DNA of 64,000 nucleotides. Source: Myxocyprinus asiaticus. Its lineage: Eukaryota; Chordata; Actinopteri; Cypriniformes; Catostomidae. Below are positions 44,614 to 55,228 of the stretch, piece after piece (positions within the stretch are counted from its first letter, which is position 1; each line of letters starts with the position of its first letter). A model generated the notes under the pieces. That model worked only from the letters and a program-made list of their open reading frames with translations, made no database searches and was not told where the DNA came from. The stretch spans positions 30,980,001 through 31,044,000 of the forward strand of contig NC_059385.1 in assembly GCF_019703515.2 (NCBI RefSeq), read 5' to 3'. The position numbers were made by a program, and so were the translations under genes.

Positions 44614-45663
44614 CCATAAGATGCAGGAGGAGTTTAGGACAGCAAGTTGACAGTAAAGGGATTGGATGCTTAGAGGTTGAATTGATGTAGATGATCAGTA
44701 GGCTTGGTAGTATGGAAGACCCCCCCCCTCCCCCTCCCAAAAAGGAGTGAATTGAAAGGGATGAAGATATATGATGATGTATGGTGGTTGCCTAGTTTCT
44801 GTGGGAGCTGTGAGTGGGGCAAATGTTGCGCTTTGTCATTGGAGGTAGTTATTATGGGAGATTCCATTTGCGGGGAGCTGTATGGCATTTAATGTTGGGA
44901 TGCAATAAGCTGCTGTGTTTTTTCTATTTGTATACAGGAGCGAGTACTGCAGTGGCAGTGTCAACTGGGGTTGCGTAAAAGTTAGAAAGGCTAACACATC
45001 TCGCCGCTGTGTTTATCGACCTGGAGTCATGAGCAGGCACTGCTGCTGCGTAGGCTGGACCGACATGTCCACCATGTGGAGCTATGAGCGGGGTAATGAT
45101 GCGGCAGTATAATTTGAAAGGGGCTCCGGCGGGAGCTGCATTTGGAAAGCGTGTCCCAACGATGCGTTTACGATGAAAGCTGTGATTGTGGTACTGCTGC
45201 GGCAGTGCGAAAGGCAGGAAGCTCATGGGGCTGCATTAGGATTTCTTAAGCTTAGCGCTGGGATGATCTTGCCGCTGCATTTATCGACCAAGAGTCGTGC
45301 TCGAGCACTGCTGTGGCAGTGACACTCTGAAAATGCTCCTGCGTGAGCAGCGTTTTGGACTGGAGGGTTTAAAATAGTAGAGCTGGAGTATGTCCTGCCG
45401 CAGCATCCATGACATGGAGCCCATGAGTCAAAAGTGCATGGGCTCTCAAATGTCACAGACGGGGAAGGAGGTCCTCGTCCCCAGTGGAACGGGCCGACCG
45501 ATATCTGAAGCAAAACCTCCCAGTATCAGAAGGAGGGTGCCTACGGTATATAGACAAGACGCAGAGCTACAATCCTTTTGACGTGAGGGCCTGGATCGCA
45601 TAAGGGGAATGGGGGCCCGCTGCGCTCGGGGGAAAAACAAATCCTGGTACCTCCAGCCCGCTG

Positions 45664-46017
45664 TTCAGATAGGAGGGCCCACGCTGCGATCTGAATGGGA
45701 GATCCTTTATGGTCAAGAACATGAAGGATCACACTACGATTCGGAAGGGGAGAGCCCCCACAGCGCCTGAACGAAGGGCTCACACTGCAATTTGAACGGG
45801 AGAGCTCCCGCTATGTTTCGAAAAGGAGAGCCCCTGATATATAAATGGGAAAGCTCACTCTGCGATTGAACGGGGGAGCCCACACTGCAATTTGAATGGG
45901 AGAGCCCGCGTTGCATCTGGTCGGGAGGGCCCACACAGTGATTCAAATGGGAGAGTCCACCAGGCGTGGTAGCTCACATGCACTCGAATGGGAGGGCCCT
46001 CGCTGCATACAGATGGA
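45664..46017. repeat. Degenerate minisatellite, ~26 bp unit
   Basis: About 13 units around GGGAGAGCCCACACTGCAAT followed by TTGAAT, each 22-27 bp (one of ~41), strongly diverged. No spacers of uniform unrelated sequence, so not CRISPR. Confidence 0.85.
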
Positions 46018-46077
46018 TATGAGCCCGGTGGGGCTAGGTTAGCGGCGAGGTGCATAATAGTAAGAGGTGTGGTCCGA

Positions 46078-47090
46078 GCCTAAAAAGATGCAAGTGTTTG
46101 GTGTGCTTGTCTAATGTGATGGAGTTTGGATCGAATGTATGTTTCTAAAGTGTGGGATGACCACCGACTGAGCATTTTAATTTGGTGTTCAGATAGACCT
46201 TTCTGGGTGGCTGAAGTAGAGGCCCCTATGCAGAAGGAATGGGAAGAGAAATGTTTGGTAGGAATTCTGGATCTGTTGAGGATAATTTTTAGATTCTTTT
46301 GAAACTAATGTCTAGACGCAGGGAGGTTTTTGTCATCAACAAATAGAGGGTCAAGCGGAGAGGTGATTTGAGAGTTTCTCTGGAGTAGAAAAAAAGCCAG
46401 GGACTGGTATGGCTGAATGTGGGTTGGCAGATTGAAAATGAAAACTGAATGTCCGTGTTTCAATTGATCACTTTTACTCTGTTTGATGTTGAAACGGATT
46501 GTGTCATGGTTTAAGAATTGAAGGTGGGGTGGATGGCTGGGTTAAAGGTGGAGTTGATGGTGAGTTCTGAGACTCTGAGGAAGCTGAAGAAAGCCAAATT
46601 GAACATGGTGTCTAGGGTTCTTGTTTTGTTGGGGGAAAATATACCAGAGCGAAGAATAACAAGGCATTTGGTTAGGATGTCGATGGTTAGTGGTTGTCTG
46701 GTGTCCGGACGGGTGGGATTCATTTTGTGTAAACCCACAATAAGGTGAGCTATCTGGGGGTTTGTAATAGAAGGGCATTGTTGGCCGTGGATGAGTATAA
46801 AGAAGAAATGTACGCCGCTGAGGTAGACTTTGATTGTTCCTGGCTGAATTGATTTGTTATTATGGAGGTTAGATATGAAAGAGGATAAGGAGAGGAGGGA
46901 AAAATCTGGAAAAACTAAGTTGTATGCTCTGTAGAAGTTTTTGAAGGAACTCCAAGATGTCCAGTAAGTTTGGAGTGTTCTGGGAGAGACGGCTTGTAGT
47001 ATTGAACCCATGATTGGGTGTGGAGATGTCTAAGAGGGTGGTCAAAAGAGCAGAAGAAGATCTACATGATATCACTGTTACCCCACGCTC
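46078..47090 (-). pseudogene. Tyrosine recombinase pseudogene
   Basis: The family cuts and rejoins DNA through a tyrosine nucleophile. The N-terminal SAM-like domain is in 46700-47011 (ILQAVSPRTLQTYWTSWSSF, IQPGTIKVYLSGVHFF). The catalytic part starts with LAFFSFLRVSELTI (first Arg, ~46570). After a frameshift near 46515 it continues NIKQSKSDQLKHGHSV, then HSFCIGASTSATQKGLSEHQ and LSRWSSHTLETYIRSKL. The H-x-x-R box reads HSFC, so the second catalytic Arg is lost (CGC to TGC). The likely nucleophile Tyr in ETYIR is kept. One in-frame TAG (~46314) adds to the damage. The reading ends at a stop near 46078. Confidence 0.75.
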
Positions 47091-47130
47091 ACCAAATTCT
47101 TTTTTAAATAAAAACGTAATTTTAATCAAA

Positions 47131-49741
47131 GCAACCTTCTGTTATTATTTCCTTTCACACAAATTATATTGCTCCATCAATATTCAATAAAGGCAGATTC
47201 AGCAAATTATCCTTAAGGTGTGCTTTTAGCCTCATTGTACTCTACTTTATAAGCTTGAATATCTTGTTTGTTTGTTTTTTCGTTTATTGAAAAATAAAAT
47301 AAAATAAAAAATAACAGAAGCCTCAATGAGATATTTGAGTGACCAGCGATGGTTATAACCCCAGTTTCAGTCACATTAGTGCACATAGCCGTAGTGATGA
47401 AAAATATCATACTTAGTGTTCACTTATGGTAATTACAGAATGAAGAGATGGATTTAGTTCAAAAAGTGTTACAACATAAGAAATCTAGAAACAACAGTTA
47501 ATATTCCTCGCTAATATTAGCAAAACAATTGTGTTTACAGCGTGAAAGCCTGACTGACCTTTCTGGGTGAGTTTTCAAACGTCTAATGAAGTTTGGTGTA
47601 GTTGTGCTGGTGTCTTTGATGTTTATCCCACATGATTAACAAACAGCATTCTGTTTATTGCCATTATATTAAAGGTTTTTGAATCCAAAAGAGATGATAA
47701 AGGGCAGTTTAGATGATGCCATCGTGTCGAATTAAAGATTTCAATGAATGAACTAATCATTCTACTGTGTCGGTCCTTTTGAATGAGTTAAACATACTAC
47801 GAAGTACGGTTTGCGGAGACTGCAAGAAAAAAAAACTATCTGTGGGAATGAGCCACATTAGATCTCAAAGGGAGAGTGAGCAGTGCTTTTCACTATTGTG
47901 GTCATTTTTCCTGTTCAAGGATTGTTTTAAAACACTTAAAAAAGCATTTAAACATGCTAATGACTTGTGTTTTTCACAAGTCTCTGATTTCGAGTCTATG
48001 TCAAGTCTCAAGTCAATTGTTTACAAGTCCAAGTCGAGTCGTGAGTCATTTTTTTTGCGACTTAAGTGCGACTCCAGTGCTAGTCGCAGACTCGAATTTC
48101 CATCTCTTCTATATACAAGTGTTCACATGATCCATCAGACTTGATTCTGATAATACTTAACCCCAAAATTTTGTTGATAACCCCAAAATCTGATTTGATT
48201 GGTTGACTGCAATGTTGATGAATCCCCATCCTCAGTCTTAACCCCAAAATCAGATTAGTTGAATGGAATGTTCTTGAAAGGCCCAAACACAGTCCTAACC
48301 CTACCTCTTATTGGGGTGTGTTTCCTAAAAGCATCTTTAGCTAACTATTGTCTCATTATTACCAGCATACTTCAACAGTTTGGTGTTCAACAAACTTGTG
48401 TGGTTGGAACTACAGCCCTCCACTTGTGTTTAGAAGCATTGTCGATGTCATTTGACTTCACTGAGTCTTCTATATCATTCATTCCATACATATCTTTAAT
48501 TCTGTGCAAACTTTTCTCAGATTTCACAGCAAAATGATGTGTGCATCACAAGATGAAGGTGGCCATTTTGGAAAAGATATTACAAGGTCTTCTACTTTCA
48601 CAAGAGCACGGATACTTCCACCAGGAGGCAGTAGACATCTAGTGCACTGCATTCAACAGTTTTTTCAAAAAGTTTTGATCATGTTGATTGTGTAAAGGGT
48701 TTATAAAATCATTTATCAAATATGATATGCACGGCATTAAAAATGTTGTTCGAGGACCAACAAGGATGTTGATCCAGGTATGTGTCCTATACTTGAAGTC
48801 ATGGGTAAGGTTGGGGTCAAGCTACATTCAGTCCAATATCTAATATTAGATTAACAATTTTCCACCTTGAGAATGTACAGACATTAGCTTGACTAAGTTA
48901 CTGAAGACAGCATCGACCAAAAAGAATGACTGATGACACTAGCTGCTAACGCTCTACCAATAATTGGATATATTCATTAACTATGATTTTCTACTGCATG
49001 CTTTGAAATTGGAGTCTTGTCTGCAATTGCGTGAAGCCCCAGATTTCTCTTTATTCAGTTGAGACTCTTTTATAGGACTTGTTGAGTGTAGTTCATTTGT
49101 GCTGATGAATCACAGAGCTGTTTATTCAGAGCCCTTTCAAAAACATGTCTTCCCTCCTTTGGATTCGGCCATAATGAAGATTAATAGTGCTGCTCTCTCG
49201 CATTTACATGCTGATTTTAATCAGATAAATTGGTGCGGGTCACAGATGCAAGTATGAGCGCACTCTACAGTCATTGTTCATGTCTGGAAAGGTTGTCATC
49301 AGGTTCTGGGAAAGTGCCCTGAGGGACGCTTTCTCCTGTGGCTAACTCACATCCATGTTTGGCTTGCTGTCTCTGTTTTTTTATTTTTTATTTTATTTTT
49401 ATTTTTTTTGGCCCTTTCTCCAAACTTTTTTCTGTATCTCACAATAGCACTAATTTATTGTATACTTATATCACATAAAATTTCAGGTGCATAACACATA
49501 CATTTGTTAAATGTTAACATATTAAATATTAACATAATAAAATGAGTGTTTGTGCCCACAGTAATTTCTACAAAGTACTCCCAGATTATCTTCATATAAG
49601 GGCTTTGTGCACAACCTCTGTTGTGCAGCCATTTGTCACTATCTGCAAACATATCCTTGTGCTCTCTAAAGATGTCTGAGTAAAGCCAAATGTGCCATTC
49701 TCAAAATCAGTTGAAACACAACACCATGGTAACACTTTACA
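47131..49741. other. Mostly unrecognised DNA with small repeats
   Basis: 47960-48110 is a GAGTC/AAGTC-rich repeat ending CTCGAATTTCCATCTC, related to the arms at 27306-29219. 48140-48300 has two or three diverged units containing AACCCCAAAATCTGATT. 49010-49350 is non-repetitive, of moderate GC, with several TAAT-type motifs. T-rich tract at 49378-49410. No gene is supported. Confidence 0.5.
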
Positions 49742-50008
49742 TTAAAGGAAGAGCTCACCCCCAAAAATATAATTCTCATCATTTGCTCACCCTTATGTTG
49801 TTTAAAACTCAAATAATTTTCTTCTGCAGAACACAAAAAAAGTTATTTATGCAAGTGAATGGTAACCAAACTTTCAAGCTGCAAAAGCACTTGAAGGTTG
49901 CATAAAAGTAATCCATAAGATTCCAGTGGTTTAATTAATGTCTTCTGAAGCGATCCAATCGACTTTGGGTGACAACAGGTCAGAATGTAACTCCTTTTTC
50001 ATTATAAG
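49742..50008 (+). repeat. Diverged copy of the AGGGATAGTTC repeat
   Basis: TTAAAGGAAGAGCTCACCCC with AAAAATATAATTCTCATCAT, then CTTCTGCAGAACACAAA and AAGTAATCCATAAGATTCCA, which follow the order of 59055-59300. The right end is undefined. Confidence 0.6.
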
Positions 50009-50634
50009 TTATTTTTTTATTATTTGTATAGCGCTTTTCACAACACCCATCACTTCAAAGCAGCAAAATCATGCTTTAACAGAAAATTAAGCTGTTATAT
50101 CTATAAAGTCTTAGAGTCATCACTGTGCATTTTGATAAAAATATGATTGTAAATTGTTTCTTAAAATAAAAAATTTAATAAATAAGTAAATAATTTTACT
50201 GTATTTAGAACCCCAGTGAGCAAGCCGAAAGTGACTTGTGGCAAGGAACACAAAACTCCATAAGATATAGGTTAATGGAGAAAAATAACCTCGGGGGAAA
50301 ACCAGGCTCTCTGTGGGGGCCAGTTCGCCTCTGGCTAAACAGCATGAATAAAATGCCAATTTTAGTTTTTATGTGTAGTGCAAGTCATGGTTTAAGATTA
50401 GTAAACTAAGTAAGTGTTAAGGGCCAGTGTTTAAACAACAAGATTTTGTACGAACTGTAAGATTAATGATGAATGTCTTTTAAATCCATTCTGGATTAAC
50501 TGCAGAACTTCACATAGATGCATTGTATTTTGTTAGTTGGCTGATGTAGGCTTTTGTTTGCAATTAATTGATAGTCTATGTATTCAATTTTAAGAGTATA
50601 GTCCATCATTAGACCAAGGTGTTGAAGGCAGAGA

Positions 50635-50804
50635 TCAGTGAGGTGCATTGCAGTTCAACTGGCAGGTCATTTCGGTGAGGTTTGGTGATGTCCATCCTAA
50701 GTCCAAGGTTAAGGCAGTATCAGTGAGGTGCATTGCAGTTCAGCTGGCAGGTCATTTCAGTGAGGTTTGGTGAGGTCCATCCTAAATCCAAGGTTAAGGC
50801 AGTG
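50635..50804. repeat. Tandem duplication of 85 bp in LINE 3' region
   Basis: Two adjacent units starting TCAGTGAGGTGCATTGCAGT at 50635 and 50720, about 93% alike. Confidence 0.88.
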
Positions 50805-50948
50805 GCATATGAAGTATCCCATGTCTTACAGTTGGAGTTGGCATCAGTTCATCCTCTGTAAAGTCCATTGTAGTAGACTGAAGTGATATCTGGAAATTTA
50901 ACAGGTAGCCAATGTAACGACGATAAAATGGGGCTAATATGATCATAT

Positions 50949-51390
50949 TGTCAGGATTGTATGTGTTTTTGTTCCTGTTTCCTTGTCACGTGATCTGGTC
51001 ATGTGTTACCATGTTCTTGTCTTGTCCCCATTGGTTCATTGTTTCATTAGGTTGTTAGCAGTCTTGTTATCTTGTTTAGAGTTCTTAGTGTTCATTGGTT
51101 ATCTTTGTCATGTGTTCTCCCATGTCCAAGTATTTAACCCTCACGTTTGCCACTGTCCATTGTCGAGTATTGTTTGCATGTAACGTTGTTGGTGTACAGC
51201 ATTCTATGTCAAGTTTCATAGTCAAGCCAAGTCATGTCAAGTTAAGTTAAGTTTAGTCAAGTTTATGTTTATGTTTGTTCACATTTGTAGTTAGGGTTTT
51301 TGGATTTCACATTTGGAAATAAAACTGCACTTGGGTTCATCACATGTCATCTCGTCTTCATCTGCCTGTCATTGCCAGAGCAACGTTACA
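50949..51390 (+). repeat. 5' LTR of gag-only element copy 2
   Basis: 442 bp. TATA-like AGTATTTAACC at about 51129-51139 lies ~25 nt before GTCGAGTATT (51162-51171), the predicted RNA start region; AATAAAA at about 51318. Confidence 0.88.
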
Positions 51391-51391
51391 G

Positions 51392-51401
51392 AATACTTGA
51401 C
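51392..51401 (+). other. Self-complementary primer-binding site, copy 2
   Basis: AATACTTGAC, 1 nt after the LTR, pairs with GTCGAGTATT at 51162-51171 at 9 of 10 positions; the mismatch is explained by C-to-T decay of a CpG. The site lies at the same place as in copy 1. Confidence 0.7.
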
Positions 51402-51409
51402 CAACCAAG

Positions 51410-52917
51410 ATGAACCCAGCAGTTCAACATCTTTGCCTACGCCAAGGAAACGTTTCCATTGAAGAATATGTGGAGGACATTTGTGCTCTGGCCAGCAGGG
51501 TTGATTTTAATGAGATTGCCCTCAAGGACTGTTTTTGCTTTGGACTGAATGAGCCAATCTATTCCCTGATGCCAGGCGGTCAGAGTACCCACAGCCTGGC
51601 TCAGTATATCAACCTTGCCCTACAAATATGTGGTTCATCATTCACTGTGGGGGAGGTGGATGCCAAGCCAGAGTCCCACGTCATGGCCGCCAAGCCAGAG
51701 TCCCACATCATGGCCCACGTCATGGTCACGGAGCTAGCACCATCTTTTGCCCTGGATCCTCAGTCTACTTCATGCCATGTCACAGCCATGCCTGAGCCTG
51801 GCATGCCATGTCACAGCCACGCCTGAGCCTGCTCCATGCCATGTCACAGCCACGCCTGAGCCTGCTCCATGCCATGTCACAGCCACGCCTGAGCCTGCTC
51901 CATGCATTGTCACAGCCATGCCTGAGCCTGCTCCATGCCATGTCACAGCCACGCCTGAACCTGCTCCGTGCTATGTCACAGCCACGCCTTAGCCTGCTTC
52001 ATGCCATGTCACAGCACGCCTCAGTGTGCTCCATGCCATGTCACAGCGAAGCTTCAGTCACTCCATGCAATATTTCAGGCTCACCTCTGGCCAACGAACC
52101 AGCGTTGCAAGCCTCGTCCGTCCCAGAGCCAGCGTTGCAAACCTCGTCCATTCTAGAGCCATCTCTCACTGGGCTATTTGAGTTGGAATTGATTCCCGCC
52201 CTTGTGCCCACCCTGAGTTCTCCTGATAAGCCGGTTCCTCCTCAAGCCACCGGCTCGATCATCGCCCTCTGAGATATCCCAGACAAGGAGAACTTTCGAA
52301 CGTCCGACTCCGCCTAGACCCTCCAAGCCCTGGACTCTGCCTTGGCCTGTCGATCCCTCGACATCACCTCGGCGCTACGTTCCCTCGGCTCCACCATGGT
52401 CCTTCAGCCTGTCGACTTTACTGGGGTCCCTCATCCCTTCAGCTTCTCCTTGGTCTGTCGGTCACCTGGCTCTGCCTTGGCTCTCCAATCCTCCAGCTAC
52501 GCCTTGACTCTCTGATCCTTCAGCTCCACCAGGGACCTCCATCCCTATGGCTCCGCCTTGGTCCTCAGCCCCACCAGCTCCGCCTCAGTCTTTCGATCCC
52601 CCAGCTCCACCTTGCTCCTCCGAACCTCCGGCGCCGCCTTGGTCCTCCCTGCCTCCGGCTCCACCCTGGCCCTTGAAGTCTTCAGCTACTCTCCGGGTAT
52701 CCAGTTTTCCATGGTTTCACCCCTCGAGCCTCTCATGGCTCCACCCCCGCAGGCTCTGCCCTGGTCTCATGCTCCACACCATGTTCTCACCAGACCAGGC
52801 TCCACGCCCTGTCTCGCCAGGCCACGCCCCACATCTTGTTTCACCATGTTTCCATGTCCTGCCACGTAACCATGTCAGGTCACCATGCCCCCCCCCCCAG
52901 CTCCCTCTTCAACTATG
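51410..52917 (+). pseudogene. Gag-like protein with tandem repeats (copy 2)
   Basis: The ATG at 51410 starts MNPAVQHLCLRQGN, then VEDICALASRVDFNEIALKD and SLMPGGQSTHSLAQYINLAL, collinear with copy 1 and here without the frameshift that breaks copy 1 in this region. A short KPESHVMA repeat is followed, after a frameshift near 51800, by about seven units of CHVTATPEPAP (51800-51990, 30 bp each) and a long Pro/Ser-rich tail (PPAPPWS-type) to ~52917. Stops at ~51990 and ~52272 break the tail. No zinc knuckle, protease or polymerase is present. Confidence 0.7.
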
Positions 52918-52963
52918 AGTTTTTGTTTTGGGGTGTCGGGAGCCGCCCCTAGAGGAAGGGATT

Positions 52964-53395
52964 TGTCAGGGTTGTATGTGTTTTTTGTTCCTGTTTCATT
53001 GTCATGTGATCTGGTCATGTGTTTCCCATGTTCTTGTGTCTCCATTGATTCATTGTTTCATGAGGTTGTTAGCAGTCTTGTTATCTTGTTTAGAGTTCTT
53101 AGTGTTCATTGGTTATCTTTGTCATGTGTGCTCCCATGTCCAAGTATTTAACCCTCATGTTTGCCATTGTCCATTGTCGAGTATTGTTTGCATGTATCAT
53201 TGTTGGTGTACAGCGTTCTATGTCAAATTTCATAGTCAAGCCAAGTCATGTCAAGTTAAGTTTAGTCAAGTTTATGTTTATGTTTGTTCACGATTGTAGT
53301 TATGGTTTTTGGATTTCACATTTGGAAATAAAACTGCACTTGGGTTCATCACACATCATCGTCTCTTCATCTACCTATTGCCAGCCAACATTACA
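52964..53395 (+). repeat. 3' LTR of gag-only element copy 2
   Basis: 432 bp, closely similar to 50949-51390 with scattered substitutions and small indels (for example a shortened AAGTTAAGTTAAG run), so older than copy 1. Confidence 0.88.
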
Positions 53396-53466
53396 CATAT
53401 TTCTTGGTTCTAGTCAGCACTCTGGCTGCTGACTTTTGAACCAATTAAAGTTTATTTATTGAACTT

Positions 53467-54339
53467 CAGGGCTCCAGACTGCAACAAAAATGGTCGCAAA
53501 TGCGACCAAAAATTATTGATTGCGACAATAATTTAAAATGTATTAATAATTGATTGCGACAGTCGGGTTGTGTGCTTTCATATGCGATTTCGTCAGATAT
53601 CATCATGTGAGTTATTGAATAAATCTTTAGAGTGCGCACCACCAGTGTGCCTCAAGCTGCTTTTCACCTGTTCTGTTATGATGAGCTCACTGCACCGCAT
53701 GTAACAACAACAAACCAGCACGAGAGAATCGTGGCCAAATGACTCTTATGATCACAACAGGAATCGCAGACATTTAAAAATAGGAGTCCCATGTGTAGTT
53801 TGAGCTTCTTTATAATTAAAAGTCCCGCACCACTTTACACACACACACAAACACACACACACATTATATATATATATATATGAGATCCAGCTTTTGACAC
53901 TTAGGACAACTGAGGGACTCATACACAACTGTTACACAAGGTGCAAACATTCATTGATGCTCAAGAAGGCAACACACTACTATATGCATACTTTGCTTTA
54001 TATAAATATTTGTAATGTAGATTCTAAAGGGCAGTACTATATAAAAAAAAATTTTATCTCTTATATTTTTATAAATTATGAAAGGGGTGTGAACATTGAT
54101 GAGTCAAAAGAGAAATGCAAACTTATGTGTCTTCTCAACTATACAGTATATACTGTTTATTAAACCTCCAATTAATGGGTTATCAGCTGTCTTCCTTTTC
54201 TTCTGCTTTCTATCTTGTTTCTGAACAACAATCTATATCGAGCAATTACATGATTCTGGGACTAAAAACAGCCATTTCGCTCATGTTTCAGTTAAGGAGC
54301 CAATGCTCCTAAGTCATTTTTTTTCAGTCTGGAGCCCTG
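53467..54339. mobile_element. hAT-like element with 15 bp perfect TIRs and 5 bp duplication
   Basis: Ends CAGGGCTCCAGACTG and CAGTCTGGAGCCCTG are perfect inverted repeats. AACTT flanks both sides (53462-53466 and 54340-54344), and removing the element plus one AACTT restores the LINE codons. CAGGG-type termini suit hAT; a 5 rather than 8 bp duplication suits the group called hAT5 (recalled). It is 873 bp with AC and TA microsatellites at 53840-53880 and no transposase. Confidence 0.8.
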
Positions 54340-54805
54340 AACTTGCAGTACATCCTCCCAATAAAGCATTACAATAATCTAGTCTTGAGGTCATGAACGC
54401 ATGAATTAGTTTTCAGCATCAGCAACAGAGAGCATGTGTCGTAACTTAGCAATATTTATGAGGTGGAAGAATGCTGTTTTACAAACACTGGAAATTTGAT
54501 TTTCAAAGGACAAATTGGTATCAAATGTAACACCTAAGTTATTTTAAGTTACTCATAATAAGTTACTATAAATCTTAACATCAGCAGTATCCTTGGAGAT
54601 CATGATTTCAAGCTTGATAACATTTCCTAGTGACATCTAGCGCTCTGCGCACACATCAAGCACTGGGAAGTGTAATCGAGCTTGACATCATGATGGTGGC
54701 TAGAGACTGCAATGGCAAGATTAAATAAGTGAAAAGGGTTGAGTAAATGTAAATGAGAGAATTATCATATTGAACTATTCCTTTAATGTTCCCTTTGTTC
54801 ATTAA

Positions 54806-55228
54806 AGGTGAACTCAGTAATTTTTTGAAATATATCGAAGTGGCTTTTATTGGCTTACACTGACACCGAGTGGCCTGGATGCTGCATCATTCAAACACAG
54901 TAGTTTTCAGTTATCAATGCCATTGTAGAAATTCACTATGCACAGCAAGCCAGGATTCATTTAATCCATGAATGAAAGTGTCCAATAAGAGGGCAGTTAC
55001 TGAAATTAAGCGAGAAGTATTTAGCTGGTCATGTGATTCTAAAATGGCTGCCCCATGAGGGCGCCCCTGCCCCTTGTAGAATAAAAGAGCATTTATAAGG
55101 TTACTGATATGACTGAACTCTTCATCTCACATGAGTGCTCATTATTTTATAAATATTTAACAAAATTACTGTTCATTTCTTTAGAAATAAACATTTTTAA
55201 ATGAGAAAAAAAAAGTGTGAGTGAACCT
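54806..55228. mobile_element. TTAA-flanked MITE
   Basis: TTAA at 54802-54805 and 55229-55232. Ends AGGTGAACTCA and, reverse complemented, AGGTTCACTCA. Non-coding, 423 bp. It interrupts the left arm of the foldback that continues to 56560. Confidence 0.72.

Larger units (their letters stand above)
44192..47130 (-). mobile_element. Tyrosine-recombinase element (Crypton- or Ngaro/DIRS-like)
   Basis: The minus strand carries a tyrosine recombinase (46078-47090), followed by ~2 kb of repeat-rich DNA: a 22-27 bp degenerate array (45664-46017), a longer-period degenerate repeat (about 44980-45450), and a pair of 116 bp direct repeats (44192-44307 and 44498-44613). No reverse transcriptase is seen. 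Short direct repeats near one end recall the split direct repeats of Ngaro/DIRS elements, while YR without RT fits Crypton. Boundaries are approximate. Confidence 0.55.
50949..53395 (+). mobile_element. Complete gag-only, self-priming sushi-type LTR element (copy 2)
   Basis: 5' LTR 50949-51390, 3' LTR 52964-53395, ends TGTCAGG...(A/T)TTACA, target duplication CATAT at 50944-50948 and 53396-53400. The internal DNA encodes only a gag-like protein. Layout is the same as 20075-22148, with a purine tract (CTAGAGGAAGGGATT) before the 3' LTR, but the two are clearly different subfamilies. It lies in an L2-like LINE whose frame is restored on removal. Confidence 0.9.
50009..54620 (-). pseudogene. L2-like LINE split by two insertions
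   Basis: Minus strand. 54340-54620 gives an RT part ending ...MTSRLDYCNAL-like sequence and LLGGCT. 53401-53466 continues LVQKSAARVLTRTKKY after one stop, and 50880-50948 continues DHISPILSSLHWLPVKF. These joins are exact in frame when 53467-54339 and 50949-53395 are removed together with one copy of each target duplication. The 3' untranslated region runs to about 50009 and ends (minus strand) AAAAGCGCTATACAAATAAT, an L2-type tail. The N-terminal RT is missing beyond ~54620. Confidence 0.8.

Noticed and set aside
45600..46030. CRISPR-like array
   Set aside because: Units are diverged and contiguous with no unique equal-length spacers, and the setting is a eukaryotic transposon.
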